Source: Alistipes sp.
Lineage (GTDB): Bacteria > Bacteroidota > Bacteroidia > Bacteroidales > Rikenellaceae
DNA length: 64,000 nt
Direction: 5' to 3'
Assembly: GCA_017437045.1 (NCBI GenBank)
Contig: JAFSBY010000044.1
Coordinates: 1-64,000, forward strand
Shown here piece by piece: positions 25,823 to 33,776 of this stretch (its first letter is position 1; every line of letters starts with the position of its first letter). The notes beneath the pieces are model-generated. The model had not been told where the DNA came from. It worked only from the letters and a program-made list of their open reading frames with translations, and ran no database searches. The position numbers and the translations under genes are program-made.

Positions 25823-25831
25823 CCCCCCCCC
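25823..25831 (-). promoter_or_regulatory. G9 homopolymer at the ribosome-binding position
   Basis: Nine consecutive C on the plus strand (G on the coding strand), ending 6 nt before the XRE ATG. It may act as an unusual Shine-Dalgarno-like run; its length could change by slippage and alter translation. Confidence 0.6.
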
Positions 25832-25875
25832 TGTTGCATATTTCGATTGATAGACATAGTAGTATAGGTTAATTT

Positions 25876-26589
25876 TTAGATGGTTAGCTTTTGTTCTTCG
25901 CCCAAATCGCGGCCAATAATAAAGACCTCGGCCGCAAAGAGGAGCAGGATGCCCATGATCAGGGTCGAATAGTTCAAATGGAAGGTCGTATCGACCGTAT
26001 AGGCCGTACCGGCCAGCACCTCGGCCGCCTTCGTATTGATCAGCCACAGACCCGTTTGATTCAACAGTTCGCTCAAAATCGTCAGCAGGGCAATCGCACG
26101 CAGCAGCCAGACATTGTTCTTGGCCAACGGACGCTCCTCGCGGATCGCACAGCGCACCGAGCGGATGATGAAATACATGAGCAGGATGATCACCGGAAAG
26201 CAAAACGCACTGCCAATCATCAAGGCATAGATCAGTGGCGAATTGCCAATGGCAGCAAAGGCAATGCGGGTCATCGACTCGCCCGGCTGCACAGGCTCCT
26301 GCACCGAGAGGCTGAGGGTCGAGAGCTGCCCCACCACCTGGCGTTTAGCATCCGAGGTCTCAATGGCAATCGGTGCCGAGCAACGGATGGGCACATTCCA
26401 CAGCAGGTATTGGCTGCGTGGCTCCTCCTGCTCGTAGGCATCTACAATCTGATGGCCGACGCGGGCACCCTCGCTCAAACCTTGTGTAAAGTTCGGCACA
26501 ATATCGAGCAAGAATCCACCGATCAGCACCGCAAAGAAGGCGATCATGATCAGCAACAGACGGCGCAAATAGGCTTTTTTGTGTTCCAT
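25876..26589 (-). CDS. DUF2975 membrane protein
   Basis: 237 aa with four predicted transmembrane segments (near residues 10-27, 108-138, 158-178 and 205-222) and an extracytoplasmic loop between the first two (about 30-105). The pattern fits DUF2975, a family almost always paired with a small XRE regulator, which follows here. Function unknown; a membrane sensor or a partner that controls the regulator is a guess. First gene of the unit, with a perfect -7 box 28 bp upstream. Confidence 0.85.
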   Translation of the reverse strand: MEHKKAYLRRLLLIMIAFFAVLIGGFLLDIVPNFTQGLSEGARVGHQIVDAYEQEEPRSQYLLWNVPIRCSAPIAIETSDAKRQVVGQLSTLSLSVQEPVQPGESMTRIAFAAIGNSPLIYALMIGSAFCFPVIILLMYFIIRSVRCAIREERPLAKNNVWLLRAIALLTILSELLNQTGLWLINTKAAEVLAGTAYTVDTTFHLNYSTLIMGILLLFAAEVFIIGRDLGEEQKLTI

Positions 26590-26616
26590 AGTTTTAACAA
26601 ATAGGTTCTATTGTTT

Positions 26617-26625
26617 GCAAAGATA
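26617..26625 (-). promoter_or_regulatory. DUF2975-XRE promoter (-7 box)
   Basis: TATCTTTGC on the minus strand, 28 bp before the ATG. Confidence 0.6.
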
Positions 26626-26710
26626 GCGAAAAACTATGAATAACAAATATTTTTTATTGTTTTTCGATATGAGACCATCACACATTTTTCTTTTATTCCT
26701 TTTTATTTGT

Positions 26711-26718
26711 ATCTTTGC
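26711..26718 (+). promoter_or_regulatory. acyl-ACP thioesterase promoter (-7 box)
   Basis: TATCTTTG followed by CAC, 20 bp before the ATG. Confidence 0.6.
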
Positions 26719-26738
26719 ACCTATAAATAGTATACGCA

Positions 26739-27470
26739 ATGGCAGAAAAGGCATATTTCAAACAGCATGTTGAGCCGCAGGATCTGGATTTCACGTCGCG
26801 GCTGAAGGCCCCCAACCTCATCATGGCTGCACTCAATGCAGCGGGCCGCGATGCCCACAACAAGGGGTTCGACTATGTCGATATGGAGGCTGACAACCAC
26901 ACCTGGGTGCTGGGTCGCATGGCCATCGAGGTCAAAGATCGTCCCAAGCAGTACTCCGACTATCAGATCGAGACTTGGATCAGCGGCTACAACCGCATAC
27001 TCTCGACCCGTAACTTCCGCATGTACGACGAGCAGGGGCAGGAGTTTGCCGTGATGACCTCGCAGTGGGCCATGCTGGACATGACGACCCGCACATCGGT
27101 CGATCTGACACAAACCACCGGCAAGGTACACGATATTTATATGGTACCCGATCCCGAGCCGTGTGCTCCGGCCGGTCGTCTGCGCCCCTTGAGCGATGGG
27201 GAGCGTCACAACCACCGCGTGCGTTACAGCGACATCGACTTCAACCGACACATGAACACGATTCGCTACATCGAGATGATCTTCGACCGTCTGCCGATTG
27301 AGGCCATCAGCGAGAATCGTCCCTTCCGCCTCGATCTGCACTTCCTCAACGAGGCCATCTTGGGCGAGATGCTCACCATCACGACCGCCGAGCAAGAGGG
27401 TACGCTGCTCTTCGAGATTGCCTCGGAGAAGAAGACCTGTGTACGCGCTTCGGTACGTTTCCTGGAATAG
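26739..27470 (+). CDS. acyl-ACP thioesterase (FatA-like)
   Basis: 243 aa, two hot-dog folds (about 5-135 and 150-243). The second begins with RVRYSDIDFNRHMNTIRYIEM, the conserved Asp/Asn/His segment of plant and bacterial acyl-ACP thioesterases (PF01643). The enzyme frees fatty acids from acyl carrier protein and so sets chain length of released acids. Such genes are common single genes in Bacteroidales. Monocistronic, with its own promoter and a very strong bidirectional terminator. Confidence 0.9.
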   Translation: MAEKAYFKQHVEPQDLDFTSRLKAPNLIMAALNAAGRDAHNKGFDYVDMEADNHTWVLGRMAIEVKDRPKQYSDYQIETWISGYNRILSTRNFRMYDEQGQEFAVMTSQWAMLDMTTRTSVDLTQTTGKVHDIYMVPDPEPCAPAGRLRPLSDGERHNHRVRYSDIDFNRHMNTIRYIEMIFDRLPIEAISENRPFRLDLHFLNEAILGEMLTITTAEQEGTLLFEIASEKKTCVRASVRFLE

Positions 27471-27504
27471 GCGTAAGGTCGCCCGCCATCCGCAACGGCA
27501 CAAA

Positions 27505-27550
27505 CCTAAAATGGGCTGTCCAACCATTGTGTTGGACAGCCCATTTTAGG
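27505..27550. terminator. bidirectional terminator hairpin, family member 2
   Basis: A perfect 20-bp stem (27505-27524 with 27531-27550) around the 6-nt loop CATTGT. The core GGCTGTCCAAC/GTTGGACAGCC is shared with 22664-22709. Ends the thioesterase gene and the nuclease operon. Confidence 0.9.
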
Positions 27551-27565
27551 TAGAAGCGGCGTTCC

Positions 27566-28600
27566 TTACTTTACGACCACATCCGCCCCATCATTCAACG
27601 TCAGCTGATAGGTCACATAGCGACCCGAGCTGTTCGTATATTTCACATAGATAGCCGTCAGATCGACCACCGAACCATCGGCCGGAATCGCCTCATCGCG
27701 GAAATGGGCATAACCACTCGTGCGGACCACGTAGTTACCCGCCGGAGCGTTGCTGTCAGCACCTGCATCCGTAGGATTGTAGCTAAACCAGGCCGAGCCG
27801 TAGAAGTAGGTCGAGGTCACCCCTGCACCATCCATCTTACCCATGGCGGCCCACGTCGGCGTGCCCTGAATAAAATCGGTCCACGAAACGCCATCCAGAC
27901 CGCCCTCGCTGGTCACATCGTACGAGGTCTGGTTGGCAAAGTAGTTCGGGAAGTTGTTCTTATAGCCCCAGGGAGCCTTTCCGAAGGTGCTCGTAACCCC
28001 CTCGAAACGTACCAAACGGCCCAGGTCATCATCACTCAAGCTCTTATAGTTCGAGCTATTGACCACCAACGTGTCGGCCTTCGACATGCCGATCTGCTCA
28101 CCACGGAAGACATGCTCGGCGATCATGACCGGCAACTCGATGTTATCGTTCGAGTACTCATTGTTACCCGAAGCGGCACCGATGCTGACCATACCACGGT
28201 AGTTACCCAGCACCAAGCCCTGCAGCTTGACAAAGAGTTCACGGCCGGGGGCATAGAAGACATAGTTACCCGAATTGAGTTTCAACTCGATGGCCGACTC
28301 CGTCTTCTCGTCATAGAGGAACACCGATTTATAGATGCTGCCATAGCGGTCCGTCGTGATCACCTTACCACGCGTATAGAGCGGCTCGGTGATGGGCAGC
28401 GAGGCCACGGCACCCGTTCCGGCACCCGTCTCGCTCCAGAAGGTCGATTTGAGCTCCTTGATCGAGATATAGTCCAACCCTTCGGCCTTGAAATCGGCAT
28501 CCGTATAGGGCTGATCGGGCTGCGGATCGTCGTAATCGTTGTAGCACGAAACACCCAGCACGACCCACGAAAGGAGAATGAGTTTATAGATACTTTTCAT
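27566..28600 (-). CDS. DUF5689 surface lipoprotein
   Basis: 344 aa from the Met at 28600 (gives MKSIYKLILLSWVVLGVSC with lipobox VSC; the longer start has no signal). Acidic stretch after the Cys (DYDDPQPDQPYTDAD), a surface-export-like signal in Bacteroidota. The region about 40-150 (ISIKELKSTF...RGKVITTDRYGS, YVFYAPGRELFVKLQGLVLGNYRG) matches DUF5689, an OB-like domain often found with exported nucleases. Last gene of the five-gene operon, 30 bp after the TonB receptor. In the absence of SusD this lipoprotein is the natural candidate for a receptor-associated binding protein; that is inference. Confidence 0.8.
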   Translation of the reverse strand: MKSIYKLILLSWVVLGVSCYNDYDDPQPDQPYTDADFKAEGLDYISIKELKSTFWSETGAGTGAVASLPITEPLYTRGKVITTDRYGSIYKSVFLYDEKTESAIELKLNSGNYVFYAPGRELFVKLQGLVLGNYRGMVSIGAASGNNEYSNDNIELPVMIAEHVFRGEQIGMSKADTLVVNSSNYKSLSDDDLGRLVRFEGVTSTFGKAPWGYKNNFPNYFANQTSYDVTSEGGLDGVSWTDFIQGTPTWAAMGKMDGAGVTSTYFYGSAWFSYNPTDAGADSNAPAGNYVVRTSGYAHFRDEAIPADGSVVDLTAIYVKYTNSSGRYVTYQLTLNDGADVVVK

Positions 28601-28630
28601 AGTTTTCACCGTTTTAATCGATACCACACA

Positions 28631-31390
28631 TTAGAATCGGAAATAGATATTCAGGTAATAGGTCGTACCGAACATGTAGAAATACTTCGAATCGAAGGGC
28701 TGGTAAGTGGTAACCGTCGTCTCCTCGTTCTTGACCAGACGCGTCTGCTCGTAACCGCCCGTCTTAATATCCTGATCGTTGAGAATATTATCCACCGAGA
28801 GGCTGAAGCCGAGCGTATATTTACGCTGGATCGACCAATTCTTACCGATCGAGGCATTCAGCACATAGGCCGAATCGAACTTCTCCTGCTGACGGATGAA
28901 GGCCACATCCGAGGGCGACATACCGGCCGAAATGACGGCATCCGTACGATAGATCGGGCTCATCGAGAGGTACATGTTATCGTAGTAGTTCACGTCAAAC
29001 GACAAGAAGAGGTTCTTGCTCGAGCGGAAGTTCAGCCCCAGGCTGGCAGCCAGCTGCGGGGTGCTCTCTACGTGGAAATCCTCCCAATAGACACGACCGG
29101 TCGAGACCACCTCGGCACTGTTATCCTGCGTCTGCACGTAGAAGGGGTTCGAGTCGTAGGTGTATTGACCCCAGCTCACAGCACCGCGCAACGAGAGGCC
29201 ACGATAGATCGGAGCCTGGAAGGCAGCCTCCAGACCGAAATGCTTCTTGTCAATGCCACTCATGGCAAAGTTCGTATAGGTCGAAGCCACATCGTCATAG
29301 TAGGACATCACCTTCGATTGGTCCGAGATCGTGGTGTAGTAGCCCGAAATGCGCGCCTTGAAATCGCCATAACGCACATTGTACGAAGCATCCACACCGA
29401 AGACCTTCTCCTCCTCCAGATTCGGCGTCACCGTGTTACGCGTACGCGGCGAAACGAAGGCCGAACGGAAATCGGGAGCCTGCTGCATGATCAGCGCATT
29501 GGCCTCGATCGAATGGGCGGCCGAGAAACGATAGGTCAGATTCAGCTTACCCTTATAATTTAGGTAGTCCAACATCTCGGAGTTACCCTTCGAGTTGTCG
29601 GCAAACAGACCCTTCTGCCACAAACCTTCACGCCACATCTGCGTGGTGCCCAGCTCGCCGCCCAGCACTACGCCCAGGCGACCTACCTGGAACTGATACG
29701 AGGCCCAAACACCAGTCTTGAGCACGTGTGCGTAGTAGTCGTAGTTATACTTATCGCCCTCGCGTGCGACACGGGCATGGCCATGGGCATTGTAGTACTC
29801 CAAATCGTTCTGATAGAGGGCCGGATCCGACGCAAAGTCGCGCTGAGCAAACTTATCGACATCGGCCCAATAGTCACCACCCAGGAGATCCTTCACCTCC
29901 GAGTAGTACTCCGTGCGGTTGCGACGCATCATCAGACCCATGTTGAGCTTCGTGTTGTTGCGGAACAGGTGCGAGAAATTGATCGCCAAGTTCCAGTCCA
30001 ACTGGTCGGTATGACGCTCCTCGACCATATAATTGGCACGGTGGCCCGGGCCATAGAGCGCCTCATCCTCGGGATCGCCGGCAATGTAGTTTGCCTGATA
30101 CATCCCCTCCCAATCAAAATGGCGGACATTCTGGTAGTTGCTACGCCAACGCTCGGCCTGCATGGCTGCCTGGGCCAAGTTCCCATCGCGCACGAAATAG
30201 CTCGGCAGATAGCGATAGTAATCGGGGCGCGGGTCGGGACCATCCTTCCACGTCAAGGCCGAATAGCCATTCACACCAAAGCGCAACGAGGTGGCCACAT
30301 CCAACTGCGAACGATCCGTGATGTCGAAACGATAGTTGAGCATCACCAGCGGCTCGTGGTTGTCGCGTACACGGGCATTGCGTTTCTTGCCATCCTGCCA
30401 ACCCCAATTCGGGTTGTAGTAGTTGTTGCCCACCAAATCATAGGCCTCCTGGGTCGATGCCTGCTGTGCACCGCGCTCGGTCGGAGCACCCAACAGAGTC
30501 AAAGCCAGACGATGACGACCGGCAAACTGCTTCTCCACGGCGGCAAAATAGCCGAAAGCGTTGTAATAAACGCCATCGACATAGTCGTTGCCACCCTGAC
30601 GGGTAGAGAGCGAGAAGGCATACGACCAACCGTTATCCTGCTGACCCGAAGCATAGGTCACCATCGCGCGGAAACGGTAGCTCTGGTTGGCTGTTACCAA
30701 GCTCGTACGCAGGCCCTTACGCATCTGCGAGGGGAGCGTATTGATGTTCGTCGTACCACCGATACCACCCAGACCGACATCCGACATCACCAAACCCGAG
30801 GTCACCTCCTGGTTGCGCGTGGCGTCGTTCAGACCGCTCCACAGCGACCACGGCGAGTAGCCGGTCAAGGCGTCGTTCAGGCGGATACCGTTCATGTAGA
30901 TGTCTTGGTACTGCGAGTCATAACCACGCACATTGAAGCGCATCTCGCTGAAATTGTACGAGGCGATGCTGTTGAAGATGTCCTTCGAGGCCGACAGCGA
31001 CGTAGGCAACGAGTTGGCATCCGAGGCCGTCTCGACATCAAACTCCGAGAAGATCGAGTCATCCAGAATCTCCTGCGGTACGGCCGGCACCAGCATGACC
31101 GTCTGCAGGTCTCGCACCATGGTTCCCACACGAACCGCGAGGGTCAAAGGCTCGAAATCCTCGGCCTCGAACAGCAGCGAATACTCACCACCCGGCACCA
31201 TCTCAAAGAGGAAGTGACCCTCTCCGTCCGAAGTTGCCACCTGCTCGCCCGGCATCAGTGTGATCTGCACACCGCTCACAGCCGCACGTCCCTCACGCGA
31301 GACGACGCGACCCTTGATACCTCCATCCTGGGCCATGGCAACCAGACCCAGCATCGAAAGCATTAGCGTTAGGATAGTTTTAATTTTCAT
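28631..31390 (-). CDS. TonB-dependent outer-membrane receptor with carboxypeptidase-regulatory-like domain
   Basis: 919 aa with a signal peptide (about 20 aa, ending VAMAQ). Residues 23-90 form a carboxypeptidase D regulatory-like beta-sandwich (GGIKGRVVSREGRAAVSGVQ...). The plug domain follows (about 115-235, with FNVRGYDSQYQDIYMNGIRLND), then a 22-strand-type barrel ending in Phe (YLNIYFRF). It imports a substrate across the outer membrane using TonB energy. No SusD gene is adjacent; neighbours are two nucleases and two DUF5689-containing lipoproteins, so a nucleic-acid fragment, nucleoside or phosphate-containing substrate is likely by context only. Confidence 0.9.
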   Translation of the reverse strand: MKIKTILTLMLSMLGLVAMAQDGGIKGRVVSREGRAAVSGVQITLMPGEQVATSDGEGHFLFEMVPGGEYSLLFEAEDFEPLTLAVRVGTMVRDLQTVMLVPAVPQEILDDSIFSEFDVETASDANSLPTSLSASKDIFNSIASYNFSEMRFNVRGYDSQYQDIYMNGIRLNDALTGYSPWSLWSGLNDATRNQEVTSGLVMSDVGLGGIGGTTNINTLPSQMRKGLRTSLVTANQSYRFRAMVTYASGQQDNGWSYAFSLSTRQGGNDYVDGVYYNAFGYFAAVEKQFAGRHRLALTLLGAPTERGAQQASTQEAYDLVGNNYYNPNWGWQDGKKRNARVRDNHEPLVMLNYRFDITDRSQLDVATSLRFGVNGYSALTWKDGPDPRPDYYRYLPSYFVRDGNLAQAAMQAERWRSNYQNVRHFDWEGMYQANYIAGDPEDEALYGPGHRANYMVEERHTDQLDWNLAINFSHLFRNNTKLNMGLMMRRNRTEYYSEVKDLLGGDYWADVDKFAQRDFASDPALYQNDLEYYNAHGHARVAREGDKYNYDYYAHVLKTGVWASYQFQVGRLGVVLGGELGTTQMWREGLWQKGLFADNSKGNSEMLDYLNYKGKLNLTYRFSAAHSIEANALIMQQAPDFRSAFVSPRTRNTVTPNLEEEKVFGVDASYNVRYGDFKARISGYYTTISDQSKVMSYYDDVASTYTNFAMSGIDKKHFGLEAAFQAPIYRGLSLRGAVSWGQYTYDSNPFYVQTQDNSAEVVSTGRVYWEDFHVESTPQLAASLGLNFRSSKNLFLSFDVNYYDNMYLSMSPIYRTDAVISAGMSPSDVAFIRQQEKFDSAYVLNASIGKNWSIQRKYTLGFSLSVDNILNDQDIKTGGYEQTRLVKNEETTVTTYQPFDSKYFYMFGTTYYLNIYFRF

Positions 31391-31405
31391 ATCTCTTTAT
31401 TTATT

Positions 31406-32440
31406 TTATTTGGCAATGTAGATAAATACCGGCAAGTGGTCACTAAAACCGCCCTGGAAGGTGTTGCCCACGTAGGTGCGCAACGGATAACCGCGATACT
31501 GCCCCTCCTGCTGGAACAGGTAGTGCTGTCGGAAGATGTGCCCGTAGTACTTCGTCTTTTTGTCGCGCTGCAAGGTCAGCTCGCCGGTCGTACCCTTGGC
31601 CAGATTCTCCGACACGACAATGTTATCGAAGATATTCCAAGCATCGCCATAGGCCAGCGTACCCTCGCCCTTGCGCAACATCTCATGATAGGGGTTGAAG
31701 AACTGATTCGGCGCCACCTCCTTCAGCGAGCCTTTGGCCTGCATGTACTCCTCCATACTCGGATCGGTCGGATCGTCGTTGAAGTCGCCCATAGCAACCA
31801 CCTTCACGGCCGGATTGACTCGGCGCACCGAGTCGGCCAGACGGAACATCTGCTCACCGAGAGCATTGCGCTTGAAGGCCGAGGCCTCCTTACCACCCAG
31901 GCGCGAAGGCCAGTGAATCACCATGAAATAGAAGGGTTCCCCCTCGATCGTACCCCACATCGTCAGAATATCACGCGTGAGGAAGTTCGGCAGCGTGGGA
32001 ACATGGGCCCGCACCGGGCAGCTACCCTCCAAGTTGAACACATCGGGGCGATAGATAAAGGCTACATCGACGCCACGACGCTCGGGCGAGTCGTAGTGGA
32101 CAATGCGATACGAGGCCGGCTTGAGTTTGCGCGTGGCCACAATATCCTCCAACGCCGAGCGGTTCTCAACCTCCGAGAAGCCGATCACGGCCGGGTAGTT
32201 CTTATCCATGGCGGCCACATCGAAGATCACACGCTCGATGTTGGCCAACTTTTTATAATACTTGGCGCTATTCCAGGCCTTCACGCCCTCGGGCGTAAAC
32301 TCATCGTCGCGCACCTCCGGATCGTTGATCGTATCGAAGAAGTTCTCGATGTTCCAGAACATGACCTTGTGCGGCTTTTGTGCAAAACTCAGCACCATCA
32401 CCGATAATAGCAGCAAGGTAAAAATCCAACTTTTCTTCAT
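31406..32440 (-). CDS. secreted endonuclease/exonuclease/phosphatase-family enzyme
   Basis: 344 aa with a signal peptide (about 20 aa, ending SFAQ). The EEP fold is clear: KVMFWNIENFFD (Asn/Glu), VIGFSEVENRSAL (metal Glu), HYDSPERRGVDVAFIYR, VIHWPSR, VVAMGDFNDDP (Asp-Asn) and the C-terminal SDHLPVF (catalytic Asp-His). Family members cut DNA/RNA or remove phosphates; the variant with NFFDT and ERRG is common in Bacteroidota exported nucleases. Third gene of the operon, 26 bp after the DNA/RNA endonuclease gene. Confidence 0.9.
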   Translation of the reverse strand: MKKSWIFTLLLLSVMVLSFAQKPHKVMFWNIENFFDTINDPEVRDDEFTPEGVKAWNSAKYYKKLANIERVIFDVAAMDKNYPAVIGFSEVENRSALEDIVATRKLKPASYRIVHYDSPERRGVDVAFIYRPDVFNLEGSCPVRAHVPTLPNFLTRDILTMWGTIEGEPFYFMVIHWPSRLGGKEASAFKRNALGEQMFRLADSVRRVNPAVKVVAMGDFNDDPTDPSMEEYMQAKGSLKEVAPNQFFNPYHEMLRKGEGTLAYGDAWNIFDNIVVSENLAKGTTGELTLQRDKKTKYYGHIFRQHYLFQQEGQYRGYPLRTYVGNTFQGGFSDHLPVFIYIAK

Positions 32441-32466
32441 CTTGTCTCTCTTCTTTTAAGATTCAT

Positions 32467-33747
32467 TTACAAGCCCCATTGAGCCGCATTCTTCTGCGTC
32501 TTCACTTCGGCCGGCAGGGTCGGGAAGAACTCGAAACCGGTCAGTTGCTCGATCTCCTGCACGCTGCGTGCCCACGACGAGACCTCCCCCACACTCGAGT
32601 TTGGCTTATGCTCCACCCAGAAGCCGATCGACTGCAACTCCGAGGCTGCATAGTCGCCCAAGCGGTCGCCCTTCTCGCGCACGTCACCCTTGCGTGTGCG
32701 AGCTACCACCTTGAAGTAATGGGTCGGCGTAGGACAGACATTACCCGATTTATCGGTCGTGTAGTTGCTCGTCGAGGCCCAATAGGCACCCGTCACCACA
32801 TAGAGCGTATCCGAGCAGGCCCAATTGCGCACCTTACCCTCCAACGTCGCCCACTTATTGCTGTTGAGCGTGCCGTTTTGCGGGGTCATATTCGAGAAGT
32901 AGAAGGTCTGCGCATTCATCTCACGGGTTGCCGTGCGGTCGGCACTCGGCAACTGATGGCCACGATGCCACGTGCCACCATTGTTGTAGGCCGAGTAGAG
33001 CATCGGTTGCCAGCTCTTCTCGATGTTGGGATCATACTCCCACGCCTCGGTGCGGCCCGTCGAACCCATATAGACGCTGTGCAACGGATAGGCTACCCAC
33101 CAAGCGGCGCGCTTCTCCTTATCGTAGCAGAGCGTAAAGTTACGCTTGGAGATCATCTGCCCTCCCTGCGAGACATCACGCACGGGGGTATAGTGGGTGG
33201 TATAGAAATAATTCCCTTGCTCGGTCATGGTCGGCAACTCGGGCCACTCCAGACCGGTCGAAGGGGTATCCTCGCCCCCACTCGGAGGATTCGAGCCTCC
33301 ACCGTTACCGGCACGCTGAGTCAGCAGCAGGCTGATCGGGGTCTGACCCTCGAAGGTGAAGCGGATCATCGCCTCACGCTCTTCGGTGCTCGTATTGGCC
33401 GCATAGTAGAGGTAGATCACGCGAGCCGACAAAGCGGCTGCAACCGTACCCTCCTTCTCGGTCTGGGTCGTTCCTTTGGCAAACGAAAGCCACTCCGAGC
33501 CGGCGACAATCTCTGCTCGCCACGTCGTACCCGGCCAACTCTGCTCCGAGATGAGCAAGGTGGCCGATCCGGCCGACGAGGAGACCGTATTCACCCCCTC
33601 TTTCCAACTGACCATATTGCTGCCACCGGCCTCATCGTCGCCGCCACCGCTACATGCGGTGAACGGCCAGACGAGTGCCAGCACCATCAGCCACTCAACA
33701 AATTGGCGGATGGAGATGAGCGAAATGGTTATCATACGATTGGTCAT
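32467..33747 (-). CDS. DNA/RNA non-specific endonuclease lipoprotein with BACON-like domain
   Basis: 426 aa. SPII signal with lipobox near residue 32 (FTAC-SGGGDDE; a downstream Met could give a shorter leader). Residues about 45-145 look like a BACON-type beta-sandwich (STWRAEIV.GSEWLSF...EREAMIRFTF...SLLLTQRAG). The C-terminal half is a NUC1-type beta-beta-alpha-metal nuclease: WHRGHQLPSADR (catalytic His in the RGH motif), then FYFSNMTPQNGTLNSNKW with the metal-binding Asn. It should cut single- and double-stranded nucleic acids without sequence preference at the cell surface, feeding the EEP enzyme and the TonB receptor. Confidence 0.9.
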   Translation of the reverse strand: MTNRMITISLISIRQFVEWLMVLALVWPFTACSGGGDDEAGGSNMVSWKEGVNTVSSSAGSATLLISEQSWPGTTWRAEIVAGSEWLSFAKGTTQTEKEGTVAAALSARVIYLYYAANTSTEEREAMIRFTFEGQTPISLLLTQRAGNGGGSNPPSGGEDTPSTGLEWPELPTMTEQGNYFYTTHYTPVRDVSQGGQMISKRNFTLCYDKEKRAAWWVAYPLHSVYMGSTGRTEAWEYDPNIEKSWQPMLYSAYNNGGTWHRGHQLPSADRTATREMNAQTFYFSNMTPQNGTLNSNKWATLEGKVRNWACSDTLYVVTGAYWASTSNYTTDKSGNVCPTPTHYFKVVARTRKGDVREKGDRLGDYAASELQSIGFWVEHKPNSSVGEVSSWARSVQEIEQLTGFEFFPTLPAEVKTQKNAAQWGL

Positions 33748-33776
33748 CGTTCGTTCTGTTTTAGACGGCTGTCGTA

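Noticed and set aside
28631-31390. SusC of a polysaccharide utilization locus
   Set aside because: No SusD is next to it and the neighbours are nucleases, so I call it a TonB-dependent receptor of another system.
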